Position numbers and translations under genes: made by a program. A stretch of 53,765 nt of DNA from a virus. Of this stretch, positions 31,582 through 39,670 are shown piece by piece. The stretch covers positions 1-53,765 of the IMG/VR virus record IMGVR_UViG_3300023181_000008; one strand, 5' to 3'. The notes below the pieces were generated by a model. That model worked only from the letters and a program-made list of their open reading frames with translations, was not told where the DNA came from and made no database searches. Position 1 is the stretch's first letter; every line of letters starts with the position of its first letter.

Positions 31582-33913
31582 CTTCTACTGGTTTTATTTT
31601 GGTTGAAAATTCTATATATCTCATTGTGTGTGTACGTCCTTGTTCTATTTCATATTCGTAATACTCTCCAAACCTCTCTAACCATTTAGTAAATGTTTTT
31701 TGAGACAGCCATTTTTTAAAGTCTTGGTAGTCGTTAAGGAATTTATTATAAATTTCGTTTTTATCATTTCTTATATTTAGGGGAATATTTTCAACATCTT
31801 GACCCCATTCGTAAAACTCAAAAGAAGTTTCTTTAATAAATTTACGCACTTCAAGGTTGTTGAAATCATGCTTAACAAGTCCATTCTGCAAATAGTATTG
31901 TGAGCAATTAATCATAAAATTATCGAACCTTAACCACTCTTCGTTATCCCAATCAGAAAAAAGCATGTGCCCAAACTCGTCTAATGGTGTGTGCTTATAA
32001 TTAAAATATGCAGACATTTCTACTTCAAATTTTCTACGCTCAAAAGACCCACCTATGCCGCCTATCGTGTAGTTTGTCGTAATAAGTATTTTAGGGCTTT
32101 TTTCAACAGGAATAGATATAGCGTCCTGTCCTTTATATTCAAGCGTTATACCCTCCGTAATTAGGCTAAAAAGGCTTTCAAAGTTGAAGTTCTTTTTAAC
32201 ATCATCAAAAACTAACAATTGAGTATCGGTAGATACTGTTTGGTAAGGAAATGACTTCGTAAACTCGAAAGTTTTACCATCTATAGACGATACTTTTTTC
32301 ATGTTTTTTAATGCATTCCAAAATAAACCTTTTCCGCTGCCACCGTTAGGGTTCTCAGAAATAGTTTCATCATTAAAAATAATAGCCTTATTGTTTGCGC
32401 TTGTTTTAAAAGAGTGCAGAAGATAACCTATTACAGATTTAAAGCTATTATATTTTTGTACATTCTGCCCGGATATTAGCCATAAGAACTTCCTGAATAC
32501 TGATGAGTGATGATCTGATTTTTTAAAAACCCTATTTATAATTTGCCGCTTCCAAATGTAACCATCAATGTCAATGTAATCAATTTCATTTAACCCACTT
32601 TTAGTAATCTCAACTACACAATTTTTATAATATAAATAGCATATTTCTTTTGTATCTTCTTTTATATTTACATCTGTTGTGTTCAGCATAGACAAGAAGT
32701 CTGACTTAAAATAAGATGTGTTTCCGGCCATAAAATCGTAGGGTGCATAGCCAATATCATTTCTTTCTAAAATATTGTTTAAAACATAATCTTTTATCCT
32801 CTTATCGCTTGTCTCTTCTAAAAGATTTTGTTCCTTTTTAATAAATGTAAAAGTGCTGCTTGTTTCAGATGGATAGTACTTAAAAAAATTATTCTGCTCT
32901 AACCAAAATTTAAATTTATGGGTAGAAAGTATTATTTTGTTTTTGTCGTTATAATACCAAAATTCATCAATATCTAAGTTTTGCTTAATTCTTGAAATAT
33001 CCACACCTTTAAAAGCTGCTTCAATATCTTTTTTAGTAGCTCCTGTCCTAACCATTTTTTCAACCTTTTCTTTTGTAATAACATCCTCAAAATGTTTAGT
33101 GCCTGGTGGAGAAGCTTTTTTATAAGAAGATTTTACAATCGAAAGTATTTCTTTTTGCTTACCGCCTTGATCAAATTTCAAACACTCATGTTCGGCATCT
33201 GTTTTAGATATTCCAAAGTCGTAAAACGCACTTGCAAGAATATAAAGATTTGTGTTCTTTTTACCTATTGTCATACCGTATTTTTTCTGCCACCAAGTCA
33301 ATAGGTTCTCTATTATTTGATTTTCAGATACAAGCCTAACAACGGGTTCATAAACCCCTATATCTTCAAGTTCCGGCTCATCTAAATATATCCATACAGA
33401 ACTTTCTTTATTAATGTAAATATCAGGGTCATAAGATTCAAAACAAAATCTTGATACATCACTGCCGCTATCATCCCAATTAGGGTGGTTAAAATGCTTT
33501 TTAAGGGCAATGAAATAACCTTTATGGTTTTCTACTTTTGCAGGAACTTTAACCAAGACTTTTAACCCTTTACCGCTTGGAGAAATCCATGCAGCAAAAA
33601 CAAATTCGTCAGATGATATGCTATCTCTTAAAATTATAGCAGCATCCATTGATTCAAGTTTATCAATATCAAGTATTATAAATCCTGAATGTTCAATTAA
33701 TCCAGTTACAGACCTGTTACTAAACTTACCGTTAAAGCAAATACCTGGAAGTATTGATTTATTTTTAGCATAATCATCATCACTCATTAACCTAAGTTGA
33801 TGAATTTGATCTTTTGATTTTCCTTCTTTTATTCGGTCTAAAGCATAATAAATTGACTTATTAAAAGGATTGTTTGCATCCTTAACCGATTTAAATAATG
33901 ATACTGTACTCAT
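31562..33913 (-). CDS. Primase-helicase with VirE_N and SF3-type ATPase (783 aa)
   Basis: Replication protein. N-terminal VirE_N/AEP-like primase region (residues ~45-190: DIDKLESMDAAI, SPSGKGLKVLV) followed by a linker and a helicase ATPase with Walker A NPNGGSGKGLFWNA near residue 523 and Walker B LLVFDDV near residue 564. This layout is typical of phages in Bacteroidota and is the likely initiator/primase of replication. Overlaps the upstream gene by 4 nt and the downstream nuclease by 20 nt. Confidence 0.88.
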   Translation of the reverse strand: MSTVSLFKSVKDANNPFNKSIYYALDRIKEGKSKDQIHQLRLMSDDDYAKNKSILPGICFNGKFSNRSVTGLIEHSGFIILDIDKLESMDAAIILRDSISSDEFVFAAWISPSGKGLKVLVKVPAKVENHKGYFIALKKHFNHPNWDDSGSDVSRFCFESYDPDIYINKESSVWIYLDEPELEDIGVYEPVVRLVSENQIIENLLTWWQKKYGMTIGKKNTNLYILASAFYDFGISKTDAEHECLKFDQGGKQKEILSIVKSSYKKASPPGTKHFEDVITKEKVEKMVRTGATKKDIEAAFKGVDISRIKQNLDIDEFWYYNDKNKIILSTHKFKFWLEQNNFFKYYPSETSSTFTFIKKEQNLLEETSDKRIKDYVLNNILERNDIGYAPYDFMAGNTSYFKSDFLSMLNTTDVNIKEDTKEICYLYYKNCVVEITKSGLNEIDYIDIDGYIWKRQIINRVFKKSDHHSSVFRKFLWLISGQNVQKYNSFKSVIGYLLHSFKTSANNKAIIFNDETISENPNGGSGKGLFWNALKNMKKVSSIDGKTFEFTKSFPYQTVSTDTQLLVFDDVKKNFNFESLFSLITEGITLEYKGQDAISIPVEKSPKILITTNYTIGGIGGSFERRKFEVEMSAYFNYKHTPLDEFGHMLFSDWDNEEWLRFDNFMINCSQYYLQNGLVKHDFNNLEVRKFIKETSFEFYEWGQDVENIPLNIRNDKNEIYNKFLNDYQDFKKWLSQKTFTKWLERFGEYYEYEIEQGRTHTMRYIEFSTKIKPVEDEDIPF

Positions 33914-34272
33914 AATAATTCTAATCTTACATTAACAGATTCTTTAACAGGAAATCCGTTTATAAAAACAAATGGTATCCCATTATGCATAGCCACATAC
34001 TTTTTCCTGTTCTTATTGTATACCAATAAATTATCAAAGGAGTTATCTTCTTTAATAAAATTTAAATGTGATATTTTAAAAATATTAATTAAATATGGTT
34101 CAAAATTAAACAAAACAGGGGCTATAAAATATTCAAGTCTTTTGGATCCATCGGAAAGATTATAAATAACATAACCTTTACTGCTTATGTGCCCTTTGAG
34201 TAACTTTTGGTTTTTATTTAAAACCGTTCCATCTTTGAGTATGGTATAATCGTTAATTTTTATGTATTCCAT
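33910..34272 (-). CDS. NUMOD4-like/HNH-derived protein without clear active site (120 aa)
   Basis: 120 residues from MEYIKINDYTILKDGTVLNK. The N-term is like the NUMOD4/HNH_3 start (GTVLNKNQKLLKGHISSKGY), with an expected HRL.A..F replaced by LEYFIAPVLFNFEP and no H-N-H triad. C-term KNRKKYVAMHNGIPFVFING. Probably a former homing endonuclease or a DNA-binding derivative. Preceded by leader RNA C; ATG 34320 upstream is inside that leader and rejected. Confidence 0.62.
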   Translation of the reverse strand: MEYIKINDYTILKDGTVLNKNQKLLKGHISSKGYVIYNLSDGSKRLEYFIAPVLFNFEPYLINIFKISHLNFIKEDNSFDNLLVYNKNRKKYVAMHNGIPFVFINGFPVKESVNVRLELL

Positions 34273-34274
34273 AA

Positions 34275-34371
34275 TAAAAATAAAGCCCTTAAAATCCACG
34301 TGTCTACTCGTTTCATTCAAGGGCTGTTTTGGTTAAGTTAACCAGTATCTTGATAGAGGTAGACAATCTCT
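34275..34371 (-). ncRNA. Leader RNA C: pseudoknot attenuator-like leader
   Basis: Minus strand: GTCTACCTC (34364-34356) at the 5' end, a linker with a small GGTTA/TAACC hairpin, then terminator-like arms AGCCCTT (34325-34319) and AAGGGCT (34290-34284). The loop contains GAGTAGAC (34309-34302), complementary with one bulged C, followed by ACGTGGATT. 11 nt (TTATTTTTATT) then ATG 34272. Same architecture as leaders A, B, D. Confidence 0.74.
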
Positions 34372-34375
34372 TTTG

Positions 34376-34383
34376 CAAATATA
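34376..34383 (-). promoter_or_regulatory. Promoter -7 box (TATATTTG) for leader C
   Basis: TATATTTG eleven bases before the 5' arm of leader C. It would allow expression of the 120-residue gene and the primase-helicase independent of the SF2 helicase operon. Confidence 0.68.
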
Positions 34384-34596
34384 TGAAATAATTTTAAGAA
34401 TTTTTAATCGTGTCGTATAAAAACACAAAATCACACCTTAAAAACTTAACTTATTGATTATCAGATATGCGTACGTGACTAATATTTTTACTTTTTTGGG
34501 TTGCCCTTAAAAATGATATTTTCATATAAAACGAATACCACGCCTTAATAATTTAGCGGCATTAAAAGACACAACGACACGCATATAGTTAATTAA
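34384..34596. other. AT-rich non-coding region between helicase genes
   Basis: About 210 nt with no gene, between the SF2 helicase and leader C. It has an 8-nt inverted repeat CGTGTCGT (34409-34416 and complement at 34574-34581), the run TGCGTACGTG, and is very AT-rich. Position between the replication genes makes it a possible origin, but no iteron array is visible. Confidence 0.4.
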
Positions 34597-36249
34597 CTAA
34601 AAATCAATATTTTGAGTAAAACAGTTAGCGAGTTTATCTTTTATCTTGTTAAGCAGGTAATCGTAAGTTCTCGGCACGCCATTAGATAATTGGTTCACAT
34701 AGCCATAATTTTTACGTAAATACTCCATTATGCGTGTTTCAAGATAACCGGTTTCAATCCTTTTTAAATAAATATCCCGTGTAACTCCATTCAGCTTCCA
34801 CAAATCAACGTATCGGTCTATTATTATTCGGAAGTAATCGTTTTTACTATCTGTAGTCCTTTTTACAAATTCGGCTATTTTTTTACCATTAGGTATTGGA
34901 ACTGTAGAAATAGCCATTGTTTTTTTATCCGATCTTTCTTGATCTTCTTCATTAACCCTTGAAGAAATTATACGCACTTGTGGTTGATTTTTATAACCAC
35001 AATCGGGGCATTCATCGGAATTATTACCTATCCAGTTGTAAGCGCATTTTTCGCATTGTATAAGTATTTCTTTTTTTTTCTTAGCCGGATTAACTCCATT
35101 GTAGAATATATTTTCCCAATCCACATTATCAGACCACTTACCAAGCCTTTTAACGTTTCCACCTAAATCTATAACGGTAAAAAATGGCTTATATATGTTT
35201 TTTGATACACGTCCGCCCCTGCCTACAATCTGATGCCAAAGTGATAATGATTTTGTAGGTCTGTTTATTATTATGACCTCAACGTCCTTATCATCGAATC
35301 CGGTTGTAAAAGTACCTGTACTTACCAATATACCGTCTTGATTTTCTTTGTACCAGGAGGTTATTTTTTTTCTATCACTAACGTCATTGTTTACGCTATC
35401 ATAAGATCTTATGTTAAATCCTTCTGCCGAAAAAACATCTACCAGTGATAAATTTTGCTTTGTTGACGCGGTAAATATCATTGTCTTTTTACCCAATGCC
35501 TTTTCTTTATATTCTTCTAAAACATCAAGGTCATGTTTTGCGCTTTCTTCGGCAATATCATTTTCATCATAATCGTCATTTTCTTTTGCTTCCAATTCCG
35601 AGTAATAATCATAAGAGAATATAACTTCATCTACTAAATGTCCTTCATCGATAAGAGTTTTAATAGGTACACCCTTAACAAATGAATCATAGGTTTGTGA
35701 CATTGTAACTGGGATTGACCACTTTTCTACTTTTTCATTATAGCAGCACTCTACTCTCGATTCATAATTTTTTTCGCAATAACCGCATTTGTATATTGTG
35801 TTACGCTTGTTTATTACAGGAGTTGCGGTAAATGCAACCCTTTTAGCGCCATCAAACAATTGAAATGTTTTTACGTGAATTTGCTCATGTGCCTCATCGA
35901 CTACGTGTAAGCCTATATTTAGCTTTATTTTACGGCTCCATATAGTTTGTGTCATACCTACGTATACCCTGCTATTAAAATTGTTTTTAGATTTTGCTGT
36001 TATCTTTTCATTTATTATTCCAAGTTCAGCAAGGGTATCAGACGTTTGGTCTACGAGTTCATCACGGTGCACGGATATAAGTACTTGTGCATCATTTTTT
36101 TCTAACCACCTTCTTATAAACTCTGACATTATAACGGTTTTACCACTTCCTGTGGCTGACTGACAAAGAACAGAGTTATAAATCAAAAGTGATTCAAATA
36201 TTGAAACTATCATATCTTCCTGATAGTAGTATGGTTTTATTTTGCTCAT
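34597..36249 (-). CDS. SF2 DEAD/DEAH helicase with zinc fingers (550 aa)
   Basis: Restriction-endonuclease-type SF2 helicase. Walker A SATGSGKT near residue 31, DEAH near residue 118, FTATP near 138, and motifs V-VI (STGTFTTGFDDKDVEVIIIN, HQIVGRGGRVS) are intact. Two zinc sites: CGYCEKNYESRVECC near residue 155-170 and CEKCAYNW/ECPDCGY near residues 397-420. Likely opens DNA for replication or recombination. The operon continues from 36398. Confidence 0.9.
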   Translation of the reverse strand: MSKIKPYYYQEDMIVSIFESLLIYNSVLCQSATGSGKTVIMSEFIRRWLEKNDAQVLISVHRDELVDQTSDTLAELGIINEKITAKSKNNFNSRVYVGMTQTIWSRKIKLNIGLHVVDEAHEQIHVKTFQLFDGAKRVAFTATPVINKRNTIYKCGYCEKNYESRVECCYNEKVEKWSIPVTMSQTYDSFVKGVPIKTLIDEGHLVDEVIFSYDYYSELEAKENDDYDENDIAEESAKHDLDVLEEYKEKALGKKTMIFTASTKQNLSLVDVFSAEGFNIRSYDSVNNDVSDRKKITSWYKENQDGILVSTGTFTTGFDDKDVEVIIINRPTKSLSLWHQIVGRGGRVSKNIYKPFFTVIDLGGNVKRLGKWSDNVDWENIFYNGVNPAKKKKEILIQCEKCAYNWIGNNSDECPDCGYKNQPQVRIISSRVNEEDQERSDKKTMAISTVPIPNGKKIAEFVKRTTDSKNDYFRIIIDRYVDLWKLNGVTRDIYLKRIETGYLETRIMEYLRKNYGYVNQLSNGVPRTYDYLLNKIKDKLANCFTQNIDF

Positions 36250-36398
36250 ACCCTTGTTGTATATTTATGTTTACATTTTTTGCAGCTACTTAACATATAA
36301 TCATCGTAACCACCACAGTAAATATACCTTTTAGTATAACGATGCTTACACGTTAATTTATCCAACCACTTTGCGAATCTATTTATAATACTTTTCAT
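36246..36398 (-). CDS. Small zinc-ribbon-like protein (50 aa)
   Basis: 50 residues with cysteines and histidines in KLTCKHRYTKRYIYC and CKKCKHKY, resembling a short zinc ribbon. Its stop overlaps the ATG of the helicase (ATGA), so it is translationally coupled. Function unknown. Confidence 0.66.
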   Translation of the reverse strand: MKSIINRFAKWLDKLTCKHRYTKRYIYCGGYDDYMLSSCKKCKHKYTTRV

Positions 36399-36424
36399 AA
36401 TTCCTACAATTTTTATCTTACACG

Positions 36425-36664
36425 TTATTTTGCGTATAATCTTATTTTACCGCCATTTCTAAGTTTGTACTCATGGTATTGCTGTTTACTTGTCATAGCA
36501 TCGTTAAGGATGTCCGTAAGCAGTTTAGTGCCTTTTAAATGTTTAGTTAGGTATGGCAAACCTATACTTGTACTTACCCGGTCGCAAAGCTTATGGCATC
36601 CTATGTATTCAGGAGGTATATTTATCTTTATATTCCAATGTTTGTAAATGTATTGAGGGTTCAT
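36425..36664 (-). CDS. Hypothetical protein (79 aa)
   Basis: 79 residues, basic, with IPPEYIGCHKLCDRVSTSIG and C-terminal YKLRNGGKIRLYAK. Overlaps the upstream gene by 4 nt. Function unknown. Confidence 0.62.
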   Translation of the reverse strand: MNPQYIYKHWNIKINIPPEYIGCHKLCDRVSTSIGLPYLTKHLKGTKLLTDILNDAMTSKQQYHEYKLRNGGKIRLYAK

Positions 36665-36906
36665 ATTTTTATCTTGTTTAGCCGTTCAAGTTTTAATTTA
36701 CATGAGCGTATAGCACTTGACTTAATTTCTTTAGCTCTTTTTATAGCCTCGTACTTTGTTACATGCCATTCATTATTGTAAAACTTTGCAGGACATTTTC
36801 CATATTGAAGGACTACAAAGGCTACTTTTCCATTTTCCGATATTTCTGCATAATCATATTCAATAATGCCTTTAACAAGGAAATGTTTTGTTACATATAT
36901 TTTCAT
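36661..36906 (-). CDS. Hypothetical protein (81 aa)
   Basis: 81 residues, basic, mixed beta (MKIYVTKHFLVKGIIEYDYA) and C-terminal helix rich in Lys/Arg. Small conserved type in Bacteroidota phages. Function unknown. Confidence 0.62.
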   Translation of the reverse strand: MKIYVTKHFLVKGIIEYDYAEISENGKVAFVVLQYGKCPAKFYNNEWHVTKYEAIKRAKEIKSSAIRSCKLKLERLNKIKI

Positions 36907-37061
36907 TTCGATAAAGTTATTAGCATTTGTATTTCGGTTTTCTTCCAGTCGTTTTTTTTAAGTCGCTTATCAAGAGTAACCCTGGCTACTCCTAATTTTT
37001 CACATAGCCATTTTTTAGAGTAGCTATTTATAAGTGTTTCTGCTTTTAGTGTAATGTTCAT
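36903..37061 (-). CDS. Small helix-turn-helix protein (52 aa)
   Basis: 52 residues; SKKWLCEKLGVARVTLDKRL is a helix-turn-helix (phage-regulator type) and the end is a basic helix. Likely a small DNA-binding regulator. Start overlaps the ribosome region of the next; stop overlaps gene 36661-36906 by 4 nt. Confidence 0.65.
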   Translation of the reverse strand: MNITLKAETLINSYSKKWLCEKLGVARVTLDKRLKKNDWKKTEIQMLITLSK

Positions 37062-37081
37062 TTATGTACGTTTTAGGTTAA

Positions 37082-37106
37082 ACAAAAACCCTCTTTTACA
37101 AGGGTT
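37082..37106 (-). terminator. Rho-independent terminator
   Basis: On the minus strand AACCCT-TGTAAAAG-AGGGTT then TTTGTTT. Ends the transcript that includes the DnaA-like gene and the small lipoprotein gene at 37114-37302. Confidence 0.8.
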
Positions 37107-37113
37107 GTAAATT

Positions 37114-37302
37114 CTAACAATCTAAATTAGCTTTCGCCTGGTTATACTGTCTTTTAAGCTCTTGTATCGATGCCGGGTTACCGTTGCTATACTGTAGGGC
37201 TTTTTCGTAATTGTCTTTTAATTCCTGCGCTTCTTTCTCGCAGTCGTCTGTGCATGATGTTAGTAATGCAATTAGGCACAATGTAGTAATAAGTATTCGC
37301 AT
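37114..37302 (-). CDS. Putative small lipoprotein (62 aa)
   Basis: 62 residues, MRILITTLCLIALLTSCTDDCE: a lipobox (LLTSC) type signal peptide followed by a helical charged domain (EKEAQELKDNYEKALQYSNG). Expected to be lipid-anchored. Overlaps the DnaA-like gene by 31 nt. Possible superinfection-exclusion or o-spanin-like role, unproven. Confidence 0.66.
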   Translation of the reverse strand: MRILITTLCLIALLTSCTDDCEKEAQELKDNYEKALQYSNGNPASIQELKRQYNQAKANLDC

Positions 37303-37643
37303 GGTAAACATATTTTAAGGTTATTTTTATTATAGTATTTAGGTGTAGGATGAAATTCTTCATCAAGGCTTATTATTTTTAGATAAACCTGTTTTGTCTT
37401 TTTATCAAAGCCGTATTTCATGTCGTTTTTGCATACATTTATAGCGTGTATAACAGAAGCATGCCCTCTGTTGAAAATAGCACCTATAGCCATTAAAGAC
37501 ATTGTAGGATTCATTTCTTTAATCAATAGCATACATAGATTTCTTGGTCTAACACTTAGGCTATCTCTTTTCGCTGTTTGAAGTGATTCGTAAGTAACTC
37601 CGAAATCATTACAAACATAGTTTATAATATCTATATTTCTCAT
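37272..37643 (-). CDS. DnaA domain IV-like protein (123 aa)
   Basis: 123 residues. Similar to the DNA-binding C-terminal domain of DnaA: FGVTYESLQTAKRDSLSVRP...LIKEMNPTMSLMAIGAIFNRGHASVIHAIN with the GHASVIHA signature helix. No AAA+ domain is present. May bind a replication origin or DnaA boxes; a role in replication initiation is likely but inferred. Confidence 0.78.
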   Translation of the reverse strand: MRNIDIINYVCNDFGVTYESLQTAKRDSLSVRPRNLCMLLIKEMNPTMSLMAIGAIFNRGHASVIHAINVCKNDMKYGFDKKTKQVYLKIISLDEEFHPTPKYYNKNNLKICLPCEYLLLHCA

Positions 37644-37646
37644 AAT

Positions 37647-38276
37647 TTATTGAGCTGCTGTAAAACCCCCTATTATACCCAAACCAAGCCAAAGATACCA
37701 TTTTTCGTACCACTTAGGCTTAGCCGTTGCCTTTAGCAGTTCATCCTGTTTAACGTAAAGTGCCGCGTTAAGACCTGATATTACTTTTAATGAGTTTTGC
37801 AGGCTATCGTTATTGGCTTGTATTAAATCGTTAAGGCGTAACGCTGTGTTAAGGTACTGTGTTGATCTTTGTTTATACACTTCCCCTTGTTTAAGCCCAT
37901 TGTAAACCCTTTCGTATTCAGGTTTGGTTAAGCAAATAGTGTCTTGTGAATAGCACATGAAACCGAATAATAGGAATGCCGTAACTAACGATTTTTTAAT
38001 CATAGCTTCTATGCTATCGGCAAATGCGTGGTCAAGGGGTCTGAAACACTCGTTCTTAAACCACACTTCGTCATAACCGTCTAAATATTGTATTTTAGGG
38101 TTTACCAATTCTTCAAAATGGAAACATAAAACCTTATCTATAAGTTCCATTTCTCTTATAGTATACATTTCCTTAACTACAGGAAATCTAACACCGTAAT
38201 AGTCCTCTGCCTCGTCATATTGCCTCGGATTAGACTTTACACACACAACTTTCTGTCCTACTTTAAAATTGCTCAT
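37647..38276 (-). CDS. In-frame fusion: cytosolic domain and signal-peptide/coiled-coil domain (209 aa)
   Basis: Residues 1-91 resemble small cytosolic phage proteins (VGQKVVCVKSNPRQY, VWFKNECFRPLDHAFADSIEA). From residue 92 (ATG at 38003) it starts as a new protein: MIKKSLVTAFLLFGFMCYSQ, a Sec signal peptide ending in SQ, then coiled coil and a C-terminal membrane segment (WYLWLGLGIIGG) like i-spanin/Rz proteins. Internal initiation would release the second protein. Either a fusion or two overlapping genes in the same frame. Confidence 0.72.
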   Translation of the reverse strand: MSNFKVGQKVVCVKSNPRQYDEAEDYYGVRFPVVKEMYTIREMELIDKVLCFHFEELVNPKIQYLDGYDEVWFKNECFRPLDHAFADSIEAMIKKSLVTAFLLFGFMCYSQDTICLTKPEYERVYNGLKQGEVYKQRSTQYLNTALRLNDLIQANNDSLQNSLKVISGLNAALYVKQDELLKATAKPKWYEKWYLWLGLGIIGGFTAAQ

Positions 38277-38590
38277 TCCTTAACGGTATCCGACTCTATG
38301 GCACGGCTTGTATTATAGGTTTTTAAATATCGTTTTATTTCTTCTCTCTCTGCACGAAATTCAGGAACGGGTGTTACGTCCAATTCCTTTACTATCTTAT
38401 CAGCAGCTTTAGCGTTTGTTTCAGACGCTTTAGAAGCCGTTTCAATCTCTTTGGCTACTTCTTTCTTAATCTCTTTAATTTCAGCCTTAATAGGCTTTGT
38501 TGATTGTTGTCGGCTGCATGTGAAAACTATTATGCCTACTAATAAGGCTACAAGTATTACAAGCCAATTTGGGAGTGTTTTTTCTTTCAT
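38273..38590 (-). CDS. Membrane-anchored coiled-coil protein (105 aa)
   Basis: 105 residues: one N-terminal membrane span (WLVILVALLVGIIVFTC) then a long Lys/Glu/Ala coiled coil (KAEIKEIKKEVAKEIETASK). Such proteins are i-spanin-like. It overlaps the following gene by 4 nt, together with which it may form a lysis-related pair. Confidence 0.66.
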   Translation of the reverse strand: MKEKTLPNWLVILVALLVGIIVFTCSRQQSTKPIKAEIKEIKKEVAKEIETASKASETNAKAADKIVKELDVTPVPEFRAEREEIKRYLKTYNTSRAIESDTVKE

Positions 38591-38591
38591 T

Positions 38592-38786
38592 TTAAACAGG
38601 TGTTATTGTTATGTTTACTTTAATGCATTTCCAACCTTCCTTACGATACCATGCCCATTCTTTGCTGCCATTTCCTAAGAATGCTTTTATAGCTTCCCTT
38701 CTTGCATAGCTAATTCCTGAAATCCAAGTATAACCTTTTGGGCTTACCACCAACCATACTGCTTTTGTTTCTGTTTTTAATTCCAT
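38592..38786 (-). CDS. Conserved small phage protein (64 aa)
   Basis: 64 residues: GYTWISGISYARREAIKAFL and WAWYRKEGWKCIKVNITI match a family common in phages of Bacteroidota. Function unknown. Overlaps the upstream gene by 10 nt. Confidence 0.7.
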   Translation of the reverse strand: MELKTETKAVWLVVSPKGYTWISGISYARREAIKAFLGNGSKEWAWYRKEGWKCIKVNITITPV

Positions 38787-39259
38787 GAAATTTCAATTAT
38801 TTCGTTGTTATCGTTTATCGTAAGTGATTTAGGGAGGGATAGATCCTGCAACGAATCTATGTATTTATAAATACCATTTACAGAGCTTAAATGACTGCTT
38901 GCATACTTCATGGCTTCTATAAGCTGCTCACGGGTGTAAACCCCTTTGTTAGCGTTGTAGCCTGATTGAAAATCAGCAATACAGTTACGGCTTTCCCTTG
39001 TATTACCACAATCGGCTTGTTGGCAATATTCCACTGATAAATTTGCTAAATCAACAGGCTTAACAAACTGCTGCCTGTCAAGTTTTATAACGCCATCGAG
39101 TTGTGCGGTACTTTTATCGGTTGTAGCTAAAATATTGTATGTTTCCCTACGGTAATAGAAAGATGCTTTAGCCGGCGTATGTGGTTCGTGAGAGAATAAA
39201 AATATCTCCCCATCATGCAATATCAGGTCTTTCCCTGCGGTGTAGGTTGTTGTTTTCAT
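38777..39259 (-). CDS. Conserved phage hypothetical protein (160 aa)
   Basis: 160 residues with a middle Cys-rich stretch (YCQQADCGNTRESRNC), possible metal site, and a C-terminal helical segment (TREQLIEAMKYASSHLSSV). Resembles a hypothetical protein in Flavobacterium phages. Unknown function. Confidence 0.65.
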   Translation of the reverse strand: MKTTTYTAGKDLILHDGEIFLFSHEPHTPAKASFYYRRETYNILATTDKSTAQLDGVIKLDRQQFVKPVDLANLSVEYCQQADCGNTRESRNCIADFQSGYNANKGVYTREQLIEAMKYASSHLSSVNGIYKYIDSLQDLSLPKSLTINDNNEIIEISWN

Positions 39260-39666
39260 TACTCGTTTTTTAAGTTTACATAATACTCACTTGGTATGCC
39301 CTCAATTATTGCAAAGTTGTATTCTAATAGCTTATTTACATCTTCACTTGACCACATTTTAGTATTACAATTTTTACCCTGTTCTAAGTAATGATTTATT
39401 GATCGCTTCCATAATCTTGATGATGGGTTGAAATCATCCCCATTATGCATTATTGTTTGGGTAAGCTGCTCTAAATTACGGGCAAGTATTAAATACTCAA
39501 CACCTATTTCATTATAGTTAATGTGAATGAATTTATTTGACATTCTCAATATCATTCGGGTATTTGATATTAAATCACTTATTTCCCATGTTTTACCCTC
39601 TTTATCCTGCAACTTATAGTTATTACCATATAGTACAGAAGCCTGTTGTTTGTTTATTCCGGTCAT
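39259..39666 (-). CDS. Hypothetical protein (135 aa)
   Basis: 135 residues, soluble; HINYNEIGVEYLILARNLEQ with a C-term WSSEDVNKLLEYNFAIIEG. Shares the first base with the stop of the upstream gene. Unknown function. Confidence 0.63.
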   Translation of the reverse strand: MTGINKQQASVLYGNNYKLQDKEGKTWEISDLISNTRMILRMSNKFIHINYNEIGVEYLILARNLEQLTQTIMHNGDDFNPSSRLWKRSINHYLEQGKNCNTKMWSSEDVNKLLEYNFAIIEGIPSEYYVNLKNE

Positions 39667-39670
39667 GGGT

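Noticed and set aside
26314-34561. 11-bp identity ATTTAGCGGCA between the tRNA-Asp 3' end and 34551-34561, possible att site
   Set aside because: Too short, no T-arm continuation and no integrase gene in the window.
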